Shown here one piece after another: positions 26,918 through 36,159 of a DNA stretch of 64,000 nucleotides. The stretch is from the NCBI RefSeq assembly GCF_001552075.1, contig NZ_BCQM01000012.1:1-64000 (forward strand), given 5' to 3'. The translations under genes were made by a program, and so were the position numbers. Positions within the stretch are counted from its first letter, which is position 1. Every line of letters begins with the position of its first letter. Below the pieces are notes generated by a model. It was given only the letters and a program-made list of their open reading frames with translations. It ran no database searches and was not told the origin of the DNA. Origin of the DNA: Arthrobacter luteolus NBRC 107841 (GTDB lineage Bacteria; Actinomycetota; Actinomycetes; Actinomycetales; Micrococcaceae).

Positions 26918-26973
26918 GTCTGCCCGATCCTAGGCGGGGGACGGGGGTTGGGCGAGGGGGACGGGGCGTCCGA

Positions 26974-27447
26974 TCAGGCGTGGTTGGGAACTTGGCTGAC
27001 GTTGAGCTTGTGCAGGAGCGTGCTCAGGGCCTGAACCTCGGCCTCATCCCAGGAAGAAAGCAGCAGCCGGAAATGTTCCTCCCGGGCACGCTGGGCCCGA
27101 AGCAGCTGTTCCTGGCCCAGAGATGTGAGGCTGATGGCCTGGGCCCGTCCGTCTTCCGGATCGGCCTGCTTTTCCACGAGCCCCAGGCCCTCCAGGATGA
27201 CTACCTGACGGCTCACCGAAGGCTTCCCGACGCCGATGGCTGCGGCCAGGTCAGTGAGGCGCAGCGGACCCCGGCGCTGCAGCAGGACCAGCAATCCGTA
27301 GGCCGCAGGTTCCAGATTGGGGTGGACGGCCTTGGCTACCCGCTGGGAGGCAGCCCGGGCGCGCCGCCACAGGACGCTCAGTTCCTGTTCGAGGCTTTCA
27401 ATGGCCGGGGCCGGGGCAGGAGCCGTTGCCGGCGGATGATCCGTCAT
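26974..27447 (-). CDS. MarR-family transcriptional regulator
   Basis: A 157-residue winged-helix protein. The recognition region RLTDLAAAIGVGKPSVSRQV and the wing VEKQADPEDGRAQAISLTSLG are classic MarR features. MarR proteins are dimeric repressors that often sense phenolics or oxidants. It stands alone on the minus strand, converging on clgR; no obvious operon partner identifies its target. The ATG at 27447 gives a natural N-terminus with an Ala/Pro-rich lead. Confidence 0.88.
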   Translation of the reverse strand: MTDHPPATAPAPAPAIESLEQELSVLWRRARAASQRVAKAVHPNLEPAAYGLLVLLQRRGPLRLTDLAAAIGVGKPSVSRQVVILEGLGLVEKQADPEDGRAQAISLTSLGQEQLLRAQRAREEHFRLLLSSWDEAEVQALSTLLHKLNVSQVPNHA

Positions 27448-27537
27448 GAACCCATTCTAGGCCGGGTACCCCGCGGCCCAGCGGCCCGGCAACCGTGCTG
27501 ATGCTTTCTCCGGGAGTGGGCGTGAGAGGATAAATTG

Positions 27538-27762
27538 ATGCGTATCAGCGACTTTTGGCGGCTCATGGACGATGAGTTCGGGCCGGCATATTCCCGGGTT
27601 CTTGCCTCCGATCTGGTTCTGACCGGTCTCGGGGGAAAAACTGCCAGTCAGGCATTGGAGAAGGGCGTGGATCCCAAACGGGTCTGGCTCGCAGTCTGCG
27701 AGATGCAGGAAGTCCCGCCGGAACGACGGCTGGGACGGGACATCCAGCCCAAGCGGGACTAG
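27538..27762 (+). CDS. DUF3046 small protein upstream of recA
   Basis: A 74-residue protein with MRISDFWRLMDDEFGPAYSR at its start and VWLAVCEMQEVPPERRLGRD near the end, the complete DUF3046 pattern. These proteins occur almost always just upstream of recA in actinobacteria; their function is unknown. A TTG lies one codon before the ATG at 27538. The conserved location suggests a link to DNA repair, but it sits before the SOS box and so may be transcribed separately. Confidence 0.85.
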   Translation: MRISDFWRLMDDEFGPAYSRVLASDLVLTGLGGKTASQALEKGVDPKRVWLAVCEMQEVPPERRLGRDIQPKRD

Positions 27763-27781
27763 ACACGCGGCGGCATTCGTT

Positions 27782-27795
27782 CGAATATTTGTTCG
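27782..27795 (+). promoter_or_regulatory. LexA box upstream of recA
   Basis: CGAATATTTGTTCG matches the gram-positive/mycobacterial SOS box GAAC-N4-GTTC with one mismatch (GAAT-ATTT-GTTC). Flanking GGCAT and ATGCC extend the dyad. It lies 175 bases before recA, downstream of the DUF3046 gene, so LexA would control a promoter serving recA-recX. Confidence 0.8.
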
Positions 27796-27970
27796 GATGC
27801 CGATATGCTCCTACACAGGGGCAGCAACTGGCCCGCCCCGCTCCGGCTGTCCACACCGGGCATGCGTTCGCTGGCAATGTCAGTGCCGTCGCATACGGTT
27901 TCAGTAAGGAACCGACAGCAGGCCCACGGGCCAGGAACATCAGCAACAGCCACAACAACAGAGGTGAAGA

Positions 27971-29038
27971 ATGGCCGCTCCAGACCGCGCCAAAGCACTC
28001 GAAGCAGCACTGGCCCAGATCGACAAGCAGTTCGGCAAGGGCTCGATCATGCGGCTGGGCGACGATACCCGCGCACCGATCGAGACCATTTCCACGGGCT
28101 CCATCGCCCTGGATATTGCCCTCGGCATAGGCGGACTGCCCCGCGGCCGCGTCGTGGAGATCTACGGCCCGGAATCGTCGGGTAAAACCACCGTGGCCCT
28201 GCACGCAGTTGCCAACGCACAGAAGAACGGCGGAATCGCCGCGTTCATCGATGCCGAGCACGCCCTGGACCCGGAATATGCCAAGAAGCTCGGCGTCGAC
28301 ACTGACGCGCTTCTGGTCTCGCAGCCGGATACCGGCGAACAGGCCCTGGAAATCATGGACATGCTGGTGGGCTCGGGCTCGCTGGACATTGTGGTTATCG
28401 ACTCCGTGGCCGCCCTGGTGCCGCGCGCGGAAATCGAAGGCGACATGGGCGACAGCCACGTTGGCCTCCAGGCCCGGCTCATGAGCCAGGCGCTGCGTAA
28501 GATCACGGGACGCCTGAGCCAGACCAAAACCACCGCCATCTTCATCAACCAGCTCCGCGAGAAGATCGGTGTCTTCTTCGGCAGCCCGGAAACGACCACC
28601 GGCGGCAAGGCACTGAAGTTCTACGCCTCGGTCCGCATTGACGTGCGCCGGATCGAAACGCTGAAGGAAGGCACCAACGCGGTCGGTAACCGTACCCGTG
28701 CCAAGATCGTCAAGAACAAGATGGCTCCGCCCTTCAAACAGGCCGAGTTCGACATCATCTACGGCCAGGGCATTTCCCGTGAAGGCAGCCTGATCGATAT
28801 GGGTGTGGAGCACGGAATCGTGAAGAAGTCAGGCGCCTGGTTCACCTACGACGGAGACCAGCTGGGGCAGGGCAAGGAAAACTCACGCCGGTTCATGCGG
28901 GACAATCCGGAACTGGCGGATGAGATTGAACGGCGTCTGCGCGTGAAGCTGGGTGTTGATCCGGAGCCCGAAGAGCAGGCGTCGAAGGGCAAGAAGGCGG
29001 CTCCGGCAGCTGACAATACGGCAGCTGCCGAAGTCTAG
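27971..29038 (+). CDS. recA: recombinase RecA
   Basis: A 355-residue RecA that forms filaments on single-stranded DNA, drives strand exchange and triggers LexA self-cleavage. Walker A GPESSGKT is at residues 66-73, Walker B is in [14 protein letters not shown], and the L2 loop region [15 protein letters not shown] is intact. There is no intein. The ATG follows GAGGTGAAG. recX follows eight bases after the stop. Confidence 0.98.
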   Translation: MAAPDRAKALEAALAQIDKQFGKGSIMRLGDDTRAPIETISTGSIALDIALGIGGLPRGRVVEIYGPESSGKTTVALHAVANAQKNGGIAAFIDAEHALDPEYAKKLGVDTDALLVSQPDTGEQALEIMDMLVGSGSLDIVVIDSVAALVPRAEIEGDMGDSHVGLQARLMSQALRKITGRLSQTKTTAIFINQLREKIGVFFGSPETTTGGKALKFYASVRIDVRRIETLKEGTNAVGNRTRAKIVKNKMAPPFKQAEFDIIYGQGISREGSLIDMGVEHGIVKKSGAWFTYDGDQLGQGKENSRRFMRDNPELADEIERRLRVKLGVDPEPEEQASKGKKAAPAADNTAAAEV

Positions 29039-29046
29039 CCTCAAGG

Positions 29047-29637
29047 ATGCAGCAGCACCGTGGCCGGAAACCGGGCGGGGGAGCCCAGAGCGGCCCCACG
29101 CCCGGTTCGCCGGCTGATTCTGTTCCCGAGGCGGATCCGTACTCGGTGGCCCGGGCCATAGTCCTGCGGCAGCTGACCAGCTCCGCCAAGAGCCGCCGCC
29201 AGCTGGCGGACAAACTGGCCGAGCGCGAGGTGCCGGAGGACGTAGCGGCGGCCGTGCTGGACCGGTTCGAAGAAGTCCGGCTGATCGACGACGCCGAGTT
29301 TGCCCGGATGTGGGTCCAGAGCCGTGCCCAGACGCGGTCCCTGGCCCGTTCGGCCCTCCGCAGGGAGCTCGCGGAGAAAGGGATCGCCCCGGAACTGGCG
29401 GAGGAAGCCCTCGAGCAGCTCAGCGGCGACGATGAACGGACCGCGGCGCAGGAACTGGTGCGCCGGAAGCTGCGCAACGCTGCGGTGCCCCAGGACCGGC
29501 AGGAACGGGACAAACAGGTCCGGCGGCTGGTCTCGATGCTGGCGCGGAAGGGCTACTCACCCTCCCTCGGGTTCGCTGTCGTCAACGAGGCTCTGGAGAA
29601 CCACGGAGCTGACGCCGAAGACGACACGGTGTTCTGA
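29047..29637 (+). CDS. recX: regulatory protein RecX
   Basis: A 196-residue all-helical RecX built from three-helix repeats, with RQLTSSAKSRRQLADKLAER, VRLIDDAEFARMWVQSRAQ and KGYSPSLGFAVVNEAL as recognisable pieces. It binds and caps RecA filaments to limit strand exchange. Its ATG is eight bases after recA with AAGGA in between, so it is co-expressed with recA under the SOS box. The first 25 residues are polar and variable. Confidence 0.93.
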   Translation: MQQHRGRKPGGGAQSGPTPGSPADSVPEADPYSVARAIVLRQLTSSAKSRRQLADKLAEREVPEDVAAAVLDRFEEVRLIDDAEFARMWVQSRAQTRSLARSALRRELAEKGIAPELAEEALEQLSGDDERTAAQELVRRKLRNAAVPQDRQERDKQVRRLVSMLARKGYSPSLGFAVVNEALENHGADAEDDTVF

Positions 29638-29639
29638 CA

Positions 29640-29654
29640 CGTTCCCTGGGAACG
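29640..29654 (+). terminator. short palindrome after recX
   Basis: CGTTCCCTGGGAACG is a perfect seven-plus-seven palindrome that begins two bases after the recX TGA. As RNA the loop would be very tight, so it may be a weak terminator or a protein-binding site. The role is uncertain. Confidence 0.35.
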
Positions 29655-29706
29655 GCGGGCCGCTGCCGGCCGAAAACGCCAGTAGGGGATACCCCCGGCG
29701 TATCGT

Positions 29707-31005
29707 ATGCTGATCCTCATTATGGTTACAGTGAGGTTTTTGGGACAGAAGTTGTGTTTCCCGTCATTGACAGCTGCGGCAACGGCCGGCGTCCTCGCGG
29801 CTGCGCTGCTGTCCGCCGCAGCGGATGACTACCCGAGCTGGGACCAGATAGCGGCGGCCAAATCCGATGTGTCTGCGCGAGAAGCGCAGATCAGCGAGCT
29901 CGAAGACCACCTCACCAAGCTGCAGGATGAAGCCGGTGCCCTCGGCAACGCCGCCGTGGACGCGTCCACCCGCTATGGCTCACTGCGTGATGAACTCCTT
30001 GCCAGCGACGCCCGCGTGGCCGAACTGGCCGGGGAACGCCAGGCCGCGGCTGCGGAGGCCTCCGAACTTCGAAGCCAGGTGGGCGCACTTGCCGCCCAGA
30101 CCTATAAAACCGGCGGTATGGACAGCACTGTTCTCTTCCTTCTGGATTCCGAGGAGGGGGTGGCACACCTGGACCGCATGACAACCCTGCAACTGGTCAC
30201 CGAACGGACGTCCCGCCTCTTTGGACGGGCCGCGGCGGCGGAGAAATCCGCCGCGGCACTGGAGGAGGCCGAAGCGGCTGAACGGGAGGCGCGGAAGGTG
30301 CTGGCAGAGGAAGCCAACGCCCTTTATAAGGATGCGGAAGCGGCCACCTCAGCTGCGGAGAAGGCCGTGCAGGCGCAGGAGGACCGCACCGGGGTACTGA
30401 TCGCTCAGCTCGCAGATCTGCGGGACAGTACGGCCGAAGCCGAACTGGCCAGGATGCAGGCTGCCCGCGCCGAGGAATCGGTCCGCCAGCAAGCGGCGGC
30501 CGCCGAAAAAGCAGCCGCGGAGACCGCCCGGCCGGACGCCAAACCGGTGATTAATCCCACACGTCCCAGCAGCCCCCAGACTCCGGCAGCGCCCCAGCCG
30601 TCCGTACCTCCAGCCGCACCAGCACCGCCAGTCACGACACCCGCGCCTGCACCACCCGTGCAGGAGACCGTTCCGCCGCCTCCCGCGGCCCCGGTGGACG
30701 ATCCGGCCGGCGCCCAGGGCTATGCGCTTGCCAGCATGCCCGGCTTCGGATGGGACAGTGGCCAGTTCCGCTGTCTCGTGGACCTCTGGAACCGTGAGTC
30801 CAACTGGCGGACCAGCGCAGCTAACCCTTACAGCGGCGCCTACGGCATCCCGCAGTCCCTCCCCGGCAACAAGATGGCCGCCTTCGGGGAAGACTGGCGA
30901 ACCAACTACCGCACGCAGATCAACTGGGGACTTTTCTACATCCAGCAGAGGTACGGCACACCCTGTGGTGCCTGGGCACACTCCGAGAAAAATAACTGGT
31001 ATTAA
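29707..31005 (+). CDS. secreted coiled-coil protein with APF-type transglycosylase-like domain
   Basis: A 432-residue exported protein. After a signal-like hydrophobic stretch (about 20-38), residues 45-285 form a long coiled coil like the N-terminal region of PcsB/RipA-type wall hydrolases, including TYKTGGMDSTVLFLLDSEEG. A Pro-rich linker (about 288-332) leads to an aggregation-promoting-factor/transglycosylase-like domain (about 335-432) with [20 protein letters not shown] and the terminal NNWY. The glutamate in NRESNW is the probable catalytic acid. Start may be ATG 29707 or 29722. The next gene has the same C-terminal domain. Confidence 0.82.
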   Translation: MLILIMVTVRFLGQKLCFPSLTAAATAGVLAAALLSAAADDYPSWDQIAAAKSDVSAREAQISELEDHLTKLQDEAGALGNAAVDASTRYGSLRDELLASDARVAELAGERQAAAAEASELRSQVGALAAQTYKTGGMDSTVLFLLDSEEGVAHLDRMTTLQLVTERTSRLFGRAAAAEKSAAALEEAEAAEREARKVLAEEANALYKDAEAATSAAEKAVQAQEDRTGVLIAQLADLRDSTAEAELARMQAARAEESVRQQAAAAEKAAAETARPDAKPVINPTRPSSPQTPAAPQPSVPPAAPAPPVTTPAPAPPVQETVPPPPAAPVDDPAGAQGYALASMPGFGWDSGQFRCLVDLWNRESNWRTSAANPYSGAYGIPQSLPGNKMAAFGEDWRTNYRTQINWGLFYIQQRYGTPCGAWAHSEKNNWY

Positions 31006-31086
31006 AGCGGGTCCGTTACCTAAGCGCAACCTGGGCGTTATCAATCCGCGATCTAACTCAGGAACGGTGTGTACAGTCCCGGTCTT

Positions 31087-31869
31087 ATGAGTAAAGCAGA
31101 TCAGGGACGGCGTGAAGAGAGGCGGCAGCGCGCTATCCAGCGCCGCCGCCACCGGATTAAGGTGGGGGCCGCTGCTGCCCTCGGCGGGGCCGTTATTCTC
31201 GGCAGCGCCGGCGCAGCAGCCAGCAGCGACAAGGATCTGCGGGCCACCGCTGGAATCCAGCTCGCCAGCCTGACCCTGCCCATCTTCAATGAAACCGATG
31301 CCGCGGCCGAGCAGCCGGCAGAAGCAGCGGTGCCGGACTCCGCGGCTCCGCCGGAAGCCGGGGAGCCTGCCGGCGAAGCAGCCGAGCCGGCGCCGGCTGA
31401 GAGCACCCCCGATGCCGCCGCCGTGGCGGCCGCAGAGGCAGCAGCAGCGGCGGAACAGGCTGCCGCGCAGCTCGCCGCCGAGCAGGCAGCGGCGGCAGCA
31501 GCCGCCGAAGAGGCCGCGGCTGCCGAAGCCGCCAGAATCGCGGCGGAACCGGTTCCCGTCAATGACCCCGCGGGAGCGAAGGCCTACGCAGCCGCAGCGC
31601 TGGGTGGACACGGCTGGGGTGCCTCGGAAATGACCTGCCTGAACACCCTGTGGACCAAGGAATCCGAGTGGCTTACCAGCGCCACCAACGCCAGCAGCGG
31701 CGCCTACGGGATTCCGCAGGCCCTGCCCGGCACCAAGCTGGCCACAGCCGGCGGAGACTGGCAGACGAACTATAAAACGCAGATCAACTGGGGGCTGACC
31801 TACATCGAGTCCCGGTACGGAAGCCCCTGCTCGGCCCTGAACTTCCACTACGCGAACAACTGGTACTAG
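31087..31869 (+). CDS. secreted APF-type transglycosylase-like protein
   Basis: A 260-residue protein, paralogous in its C-terminal 100 residues to the preceding gene product. The N-terminus is very basic ([18 protein letters not shown]), then a hydrophobic Gly/Ala segment (about 24-45) serves as signal or anchor. Residues 70-158 are an Ala/Glu-rich low-complexity helix-like spacer. The final domain has [35 protein letters not shown] and ends in NNWY. It probably acts on or binds peptidoglycan. Tandem arrangement suggests duplication of the domain. Confidence 0.83.
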   Translation: MSKADQGRREERRQRAIQRRRHRIKVGAAAALGGAVILGSAGAAASSDKDLRATAGIQLASLTLPIFNETDAAAEQPAEAAVPDSAAPPEAGEPAGEAAEPAPAESTPDAAAVAAAEAAAAAEQAAAQLAAEQAAAAAAAEEAAAAEAARIAAEPVPVNDPAGAKAYAAAALGGHGWGASEMTCLNTLWTKESEWLTSATNASSGAYGIPQALPGTKLATAGGDWQTNYKTQINWGLTYIESRYGSPCSALNFHYANNWY

Positions 31870-31884
31870 GCCCGGGCGCGGCCT

Positions 31885-31918
31885 GGCCCCGCCGTCCCGC
31901 ACGTCCGGCAGCGGGGCC
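31885..31918 (+). terminator. candidate terminator before miaB
   Basis: GGCCCCGC (31885-31892) pairs with GCGGGGCC (31911-31918), with an 18-base loop, 16 bases after the preceding stop. No T-run. Likely ends the wall-protein transcript. Confidence 0.5.
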
Positions 31919-31993
31919 TGGAGGGTGCCTGGGTGCCGGCCGGAAAAGCCGGGAAATTGGGGCCGCGCCTCCAGCGCGACGTACCCTAGTACG

Positions 31994-33532
31994 GTGAGCC
32001 TGTCTGTATCCCGCCCCGCACCCGCTGAGACCTTCGACGCATCTGAGCAGACGCACCTGCGCACCTATCAGGTGCGTACCTTCGGGTGCCAGATGAACGT
32101 GCACGACTCTGAGCGGATCTCCGGCCTTCTCGAAGGCGCCGGCTACATTCCCGCCGACGGCGCGGAAGCCGACGTCGTTGTCTTTAACACCTGCGCCGTG
32201 CGGGAAAACGCGGACAACAAGCTTTACGGCAACCTTGGCCAGCTCGCCCATGTGAAGGAATCCCGTCCGGGGATGCAGATTGCCGTCGGCGGCTGCCTGG
32301 CGCAGAAGGACCGGGACACCATCCTGGCCAAGGCTCCGTTCGTGGACGCCGTTTTCGGCACCCACAACATCGGCGCCCTGCCGGCGCTGCTGGAACGGGC
32401 CCGCCACAATGACGCCGCCCAGCTGGAGATTCTGGAATCCCTGGAGGTCTTCCCCTCCACACTGCCCACCAAGCGGGACTCGGTGTATTCCGGCTGGGTC
32501 TCCATCTCAGTCGGCTGCAATAACACCTGCACCTTCTGCATCGTTCCCGCCCTGCGCGGGAAGGAGCGCGACCGCCGCCCGGGAGAGATCCTCGCCGAAG
32601 TGCAGGCTCTGGTCGACGACGGCGCGATCGAGGTCACGCTGCTGGGCCAGAACGTCAACTCCTACGGCGTGGAATTCGGGGACCGCGGGGCGTTCGCGAA
32701 GCTGCTGCGCGCCTGCGGGTCAATCGACGGACTGGAACGTGTCCGCTTCACCAGCCCGCATCCGGCGGCCTTCACCGACGACGTCATCGACGCGATGGCA
32801 CAAACCCCCAATGTGATGCCGCAGCTGCACATGCCGCTGCAGTCCGGATCGGACAAGGTGCTCAAGGACATGCGCCGTTCCTACCGGTCCAAGAAGTTCC
32901 TGGGCATCCTGGACCGGGTGCGGCAGCAGATGCCCCACGCCGCCATCTCCACGGACATCATTGTCGGATTCCCGGGGGAGACCGAAGCGGATTTCCAAGC
33001 CACGCTCGACGTCGTGGAGCAGGCCCGGTTCGCCACCGCCTTCACCTTCCAGTACTCCAAGCGCCCCGGCACTCCGGCCGCAGACCTCCCGGACCAGCTG
33101 CCCAAGGCAGTAGTCCAGGAACGCTTCGAGCGCCTGACTGCCCTGCAGGACAGGATTGCTGCGGAGGAGAACGCCAAGCAGGTCGGCACCACCGTCGAAG
33201 TGATGGTTACCGCCACTTCGGGACGCAAGTCTGAGGAGACCGGCCGGCTGTCCGGCCGCTCACGCGACCAGCGGCTGGTGCACTTCTCCGTTCCCGAGGG
33301 TGCTCCGGTACCCCGCCCGGGGGACCTGGTGACCGTTCCCATTACCTCCGCTGCCGCGTTCCACCTGGTGTCTGATCCAGCCTCGGCTGCCGATTACTCG
33401 CTGCGCCGCTCGCGCGCCGGAGATGCCTGGGACCGGGCGCAGGCCGATTCCTGCGGCGTTCCCGCCCCCGCGTCAGACGGCGCCCGCGCCGGCGTTTCGC
33501 TGGGTATGCCCGTCCTGCCCCCGCGCCGGTGA
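31994..33532 (+). CDS. miaB: tRNA-2-methylthio-N6-dimethylallyladenosine synthase MiaB
   Basis: A 512-residue radical SAM methylthiotransferase acting on A37 of tRNAs after MiaA. The N-terminal UPF0004 domain has the auxiliary-cluster cysteines C32 (FGCQMN), C67 and C101; the SAM cluster is C175-x3-C179-x2-C182 (CNNTCTFC). A TRAM domain and a Ser/Ala/Arg-rich tail follow. The GTG at 31994 is chosen; a longer opening at 31925 lacks a ribosome site. Its stop overlaps the miaA start (GTGA). Confidence 0.95.
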   Translation: MSLSVSRPAPAETFDASEQTHLRTYQVRTFGCQMNVHDSERISGLLEGAGYIPADGAEADVVVFNTCAVRENADNKLYGNLGQLAHVKESRPGMQIAVGGCLAQKDRDTILAKAPFVDAVFGTHNIGALPALLERARHNDAAQLEILESLEVFPSTLPTKRDSVYSGWVSISVGCNNTCTFCIVPALRGKERDRRPGEILAEVQALVDDGAIEVTLLGQNVNSYGVEFGDRGAFAKLLRACGSIDGLERVRFTSPHPAAFTDDVIDAMAQTPNVMPQLHMPLQSGSDKVLKDMRRSYRSKKFLGILDRVRQQMPHAAISTDIIVGFPGETEADFQATLDVVEQARFATAFTFQYSKRPGTPAADLPDQLPKAVVQERFERLTALQDRIAAEENAKQVGTTVEVMVTATSGRKSEETGRLSGRSRDQRLVHFSVPEGAPVPRPGDLVTVPITSAAAFHLVSDPASAADYSLRRSRAGDAWDRAQADSCGVPAPASDGARAGVSLGMPVLPPRR

Positions 33533-34437
33533 CCGGGCGCGAATTCCCCGTTGTCGCCGTCGTCGGTCCCACCGGTTCCGGCAAATCGGACCTGGGCGTG
33601 GCGCTGGCACAGCGCCTCGGCGGGGAGATCATCAACGCTGACTCCATGCAGTTCTACCGTGGCATGGATATCGGGACCGCGAAACTTCCCGTGGCGGAGC
33701 GCGGCGGTGTTCCGCACCACCTGCTCGACATCATGGACGTGACCGAAGAAGCCAGCGTCTCCGCCTTTCAAACCCAGGCCCGCGCGCTGATCACCCAGAT
33801 CCAGTCCCGCGGCCGGTATCCCATCCTCGTCGGCGGCTCCGGGCTCTACGTCCGCGCCGCCCTGGACGTGCTGGAGTTTCCCGGAACAGACCCAGAACTG
33901 CGCCGCCGGCTGGAAGCGGAGCTGGCCGAAGATGGCCTCGAAGCCCTGCGAGCCCGGCTGCAGGAGGTTGATCCGGTGTCTGCGGCGCGCCTGGGTGATG
34001 CCCGGCGCGTCGTCCGGGCACTGGAAGTTCATGAGCTCACCGGCCGTCCGTTCAGCTCCTTCATGCCGGACCGCACCTACGTCCAGCCGGCAGTGCAGAT
34101 AGGGCTGTCGGTGGAACGCAGCCTCCTGCATCAGCGGCTGGCCCGCCGTGTTGACCTCATGGTGGAACAGGGACTGGAAGCTGAAGTCCGGCGGCTGGAC
34201 GCGGCCGGGCTGCGTACCGGCAAAACAGCCGGCCGGGCCCTGGGCTACGCCCAGTTCCTGAAAGTGCTCGACGGCGAATGGACCACCGGGCGGGCCATCG
34301 AGGACACCGTGGTTGCAACCCGGCAGTTCGCCCGGCGGCAGCTCACCTGGTTCCGTGCCGACCCGCGCGTCACCTGGCTGGACTTCGATGATCCCGAACT
34401 GGTGAACCAGGCCGCCGCGGCTATTCTTGAAGGGTGA
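33529..34437 (+). CDS. miaA: tRNA dimethylallyltransferase MiaA
   Basis: A 302-residue enzyme that prenylates A37 of tRNAs reading codons starting with U. P-loop GPTGSGKS is at residues 13-20; [18 protein letters not shown] and [10 protein letters not shown] are the classic signatures. Start GTG overlaps the miaB stop and the stop overlaps the GTG of dapF, so miaB-miaA-dapF is a tightly coupled operon. Confidence 0.96.
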   Translation: MTGREFPVVAVVGPTGSGKSDLGVALAQRLGGEIINADSMQFYRGMDIGTAKLPVAERGGVPHHLLDIMDVTEEASVSAFQTQARALITQIQSRGRYPILVGGSGLYVRAALDVLEFPGTDPELRRRLEAELAEDGLEALRARLQEVDPVSAARLGDARRVVRALEVHELTGRPFSSFMPDRTYVQPAVQIGLSVERSLLHQRLARRVDLMVEQGLEAEVRRLDAAGLRTGKTAGRALGYAQFLKVLDGEWTTGRAIEDTVVATRQFARRQLTWFRADPRVTWLDFDDPELVNQAAAAILEG

Positions 34438-35384
34438 GCACAACTTCCCCCGCCGCCCTGTCCGCTTCCGGCCTGCCCTCCGGCACCACCGGCCTGTCCT
34501 TTGCCAAGGGCCATGGCACCGGCAACGACTTCATCCTGGTGGCAGATCCCGACGGTCTGCGGGACCTTAGCGCGGCTGAAGTTGCGGCAGTCTGTGACCG
34601 GCACAGCGGGATCGGGGCCGACGGCTTCATCCGCGCGGTCCGGTCCGAGCACCTGCCCGAAGGCCAGGCTGTCCTGCAGACCAACCCGGACGCCGTGTGG
34701 TTCATGGATTACCGCAACGGTGACGGCAGTGTCTCGGAAATGTGCGGCAACGGCGTACGGGTTTTTGTGCACTTCCTGCTCGAAGAAGGACTGGTGCAGC
34801 TGGCACCCGGCGACGTGCTGCCGATCGGCACGCGTGCCGGGCTGAAGACGGTCACGCGGACGGACACCGGCTACGCGGTGGACATGGGGCCGTGGGAGTT
34901 CATCTTCCCGGACCATGCCGCGGCCAAGGCCATGGACACCGTCGTCAACGCAGGAGGCCTGGAGGTGCCGCGCCCGGGACTCTCCGTGAGCATGGGCAAC
35001 CCGCACACCGTCGTTGCCCTGGCCGAACTGTCGGAACTGGCTGCGACCGACCTGGCCAAGGCTCCCTCGGTTGAACCCGTTCCGGGGAACGGCACCAACG
35101 TGGAGTTCGTTGTGCCCGCCGAACCGCTGGTGCTCGACGGCGTGGGACAGCTGACCATGCGGGTCCACGAACGCGGTGTGGGCGAAACCCTCTCCTGCGG
35201 CACCGGGGCCTGCGCGGCAGCAGTCGCCACCCGGTTCTGGGCCGGAGCCGGAGCTCCGGACGCATGGCACGTCCGGGTGCCCGGCGGTGAACTCGGCGTC
35301 CGGTTCCTGGCCGGCGCTGACGGCCGTGAGCACGTGGAACTCAGCGGACCCGCTGTCCTGGTGGCCCGCGGAACGCTGCTCTAG
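34434..35384 (+). CDS. dapF: diaminopimelate epimerase
   Basis: A 316-residue cofactor-free epimerase making meso-diaminopimelate from the LL form, for peptidoglycan and lysine. The two active-site cysteines are C104 (EMCGNGVR) and C255 (SCGTGAC). N-terminal [14 protein letters not shown] binds substrate. The first 20 residues are a variable lead. It overlaps miaA by four bases, and its stop shares four bases (CTAG) with the stop of the convergent methyltransferase. Confidence 0.96.
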   Translation: MSTTSPAALSASGLPSGTTGLSFAKGHGTGNDFILVADPDGLRDLSAAEVAAVCDRHSGIGADGFIRAVRSEHLPEGQAVLQTNPDAVWFMDYRNGDGSVSEMCGNGVRVFVHFLLEEGLVQLAPGDVLPIGTRAGLKTVTRTDTGYAVDMGPWEFIFPDHAAAKAMDTVVNAGGLEVPRPGLSVSMGNPHTVVALAELSELAATDLAKAPSVEPVPGNGTNVEFVVPAEPLVLDGVGQLTMRVHERGVGETLSCGTGACAAAVATRFWAGAGAPDAWHVRVPGGELGVRFLAGADGREHVELSGPAVLVARGTLL

Positions 35385-36001
35385 GCAGGGCCGCCGCTGC
35401 GCTCGACGAGGATGATCCGGAAGGACTTGGCGGTGCTGTAACGGCCCACCGTAAAGCCGGCGCCGAGGTTTTCACCCAGCCAGCGCTGCAGGGAGTCCGA
35501 CCCCAGGTTCTTCTGGACCACCAGCCAGGCGGTTCCGCCAGGCGCCAGGCGCGGCAGCCACTGCAGCAGCAGGGCATGCAGCTCTTCCTTGCCGACGCGG
35601 ATGGGCGGGTTGGACCAGATGGTGGAAAACTCCAGCCCGGGATCGACGGCGTCCGGGAGCAGGGCGTGCACGTTGGCCAGGCCCAGGGACGCGGCGTTGT
35701 CACGGGTCAATCCCAGGGACCGTTCGTTGACGTCCACGGCGTAGACCTGGGCGCCCGGGGACTTCAAGGCCATGGTCAGGGCAATGGGACCCCAGCCGCA
35801 CCCGATGTCCAGCAGGTTCCCGGCCGGCGCCGGATCGGGAATACCTGAGAGCAGGACCTGCGTTCCCTTATCAAGGCCATCGGGGCTGAAGATTCCGCCG
35901 GACGTGGCAAGTGTGCGCTCCTGGCCGGCCAAGGTGACGTGCAGCGGCCTGCGGACCTCCGGTGAGGACGGCTGTGAACTGAAGTAATGCTCTGAACCCA
36001 T
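35381..36001 (-). CDS. class I methyltransferase, RsmC/MTS-like
   Basis: A 206-residue SAM-dependent methyltransferase. Motif I is [13 protein letters not shown] and the catalytic-type NPP motif is in [20 protein letters not shown], as in 16S rRNA G1207 methyltransferase RsmC and the 'methyltransferase small' family. The ATG at 35999-36001 ([20 protein letters not shown]) matches the normal N-terminus; an upstream opening to 36112 is unlikely. Probably rRNA or small-molecule N-methylation, with the substrate not fixed by sequence. It is divergent from hflX. Confidence 0.82.
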   Translation of the reverse strand: MGSEHYFSSQPSSPEVRRPLHVTLAGQERTLATSGGIFSPDGLDKGTQVLLSGIPDPAPAGNLLDIGCGWGPIALTMALKSPGAQVYAVDVNERSLGLTRDNAASLGLANVHALLPDAVDPGLEFSTIWSNPPIRVGKEELHALLLQWLPRLAPGGTAWLVVQKNLGSDSLQRWLGENLGAGFTVGRYSTAKSFRIILVERSGGPA

Positions 36002-36159
36002 AACTAACCAGATTAGTGGTTCCGCGGCCGGCTGCGGGACCGGACAGCACAGGTCAGCCGTTGTCTGTGCCGCCTGGCACGTCTTGCACAACCCTCTGGA
36101 CGGCCGACACAATGTGGGTCCTCTGGCCTACCATGGTTAGTACCGCTTCTAAGGAGATT

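Noticed and set aside
31006-31086. c-di-AMP (ydaO-type) riboswitch before the wall enzyme genes
   Set aside because: Such riboswitches often precede wall hydrolases in actinobacteria, but the gaps before both genes (69 and 81 bases) are too short and lack the conserved core.
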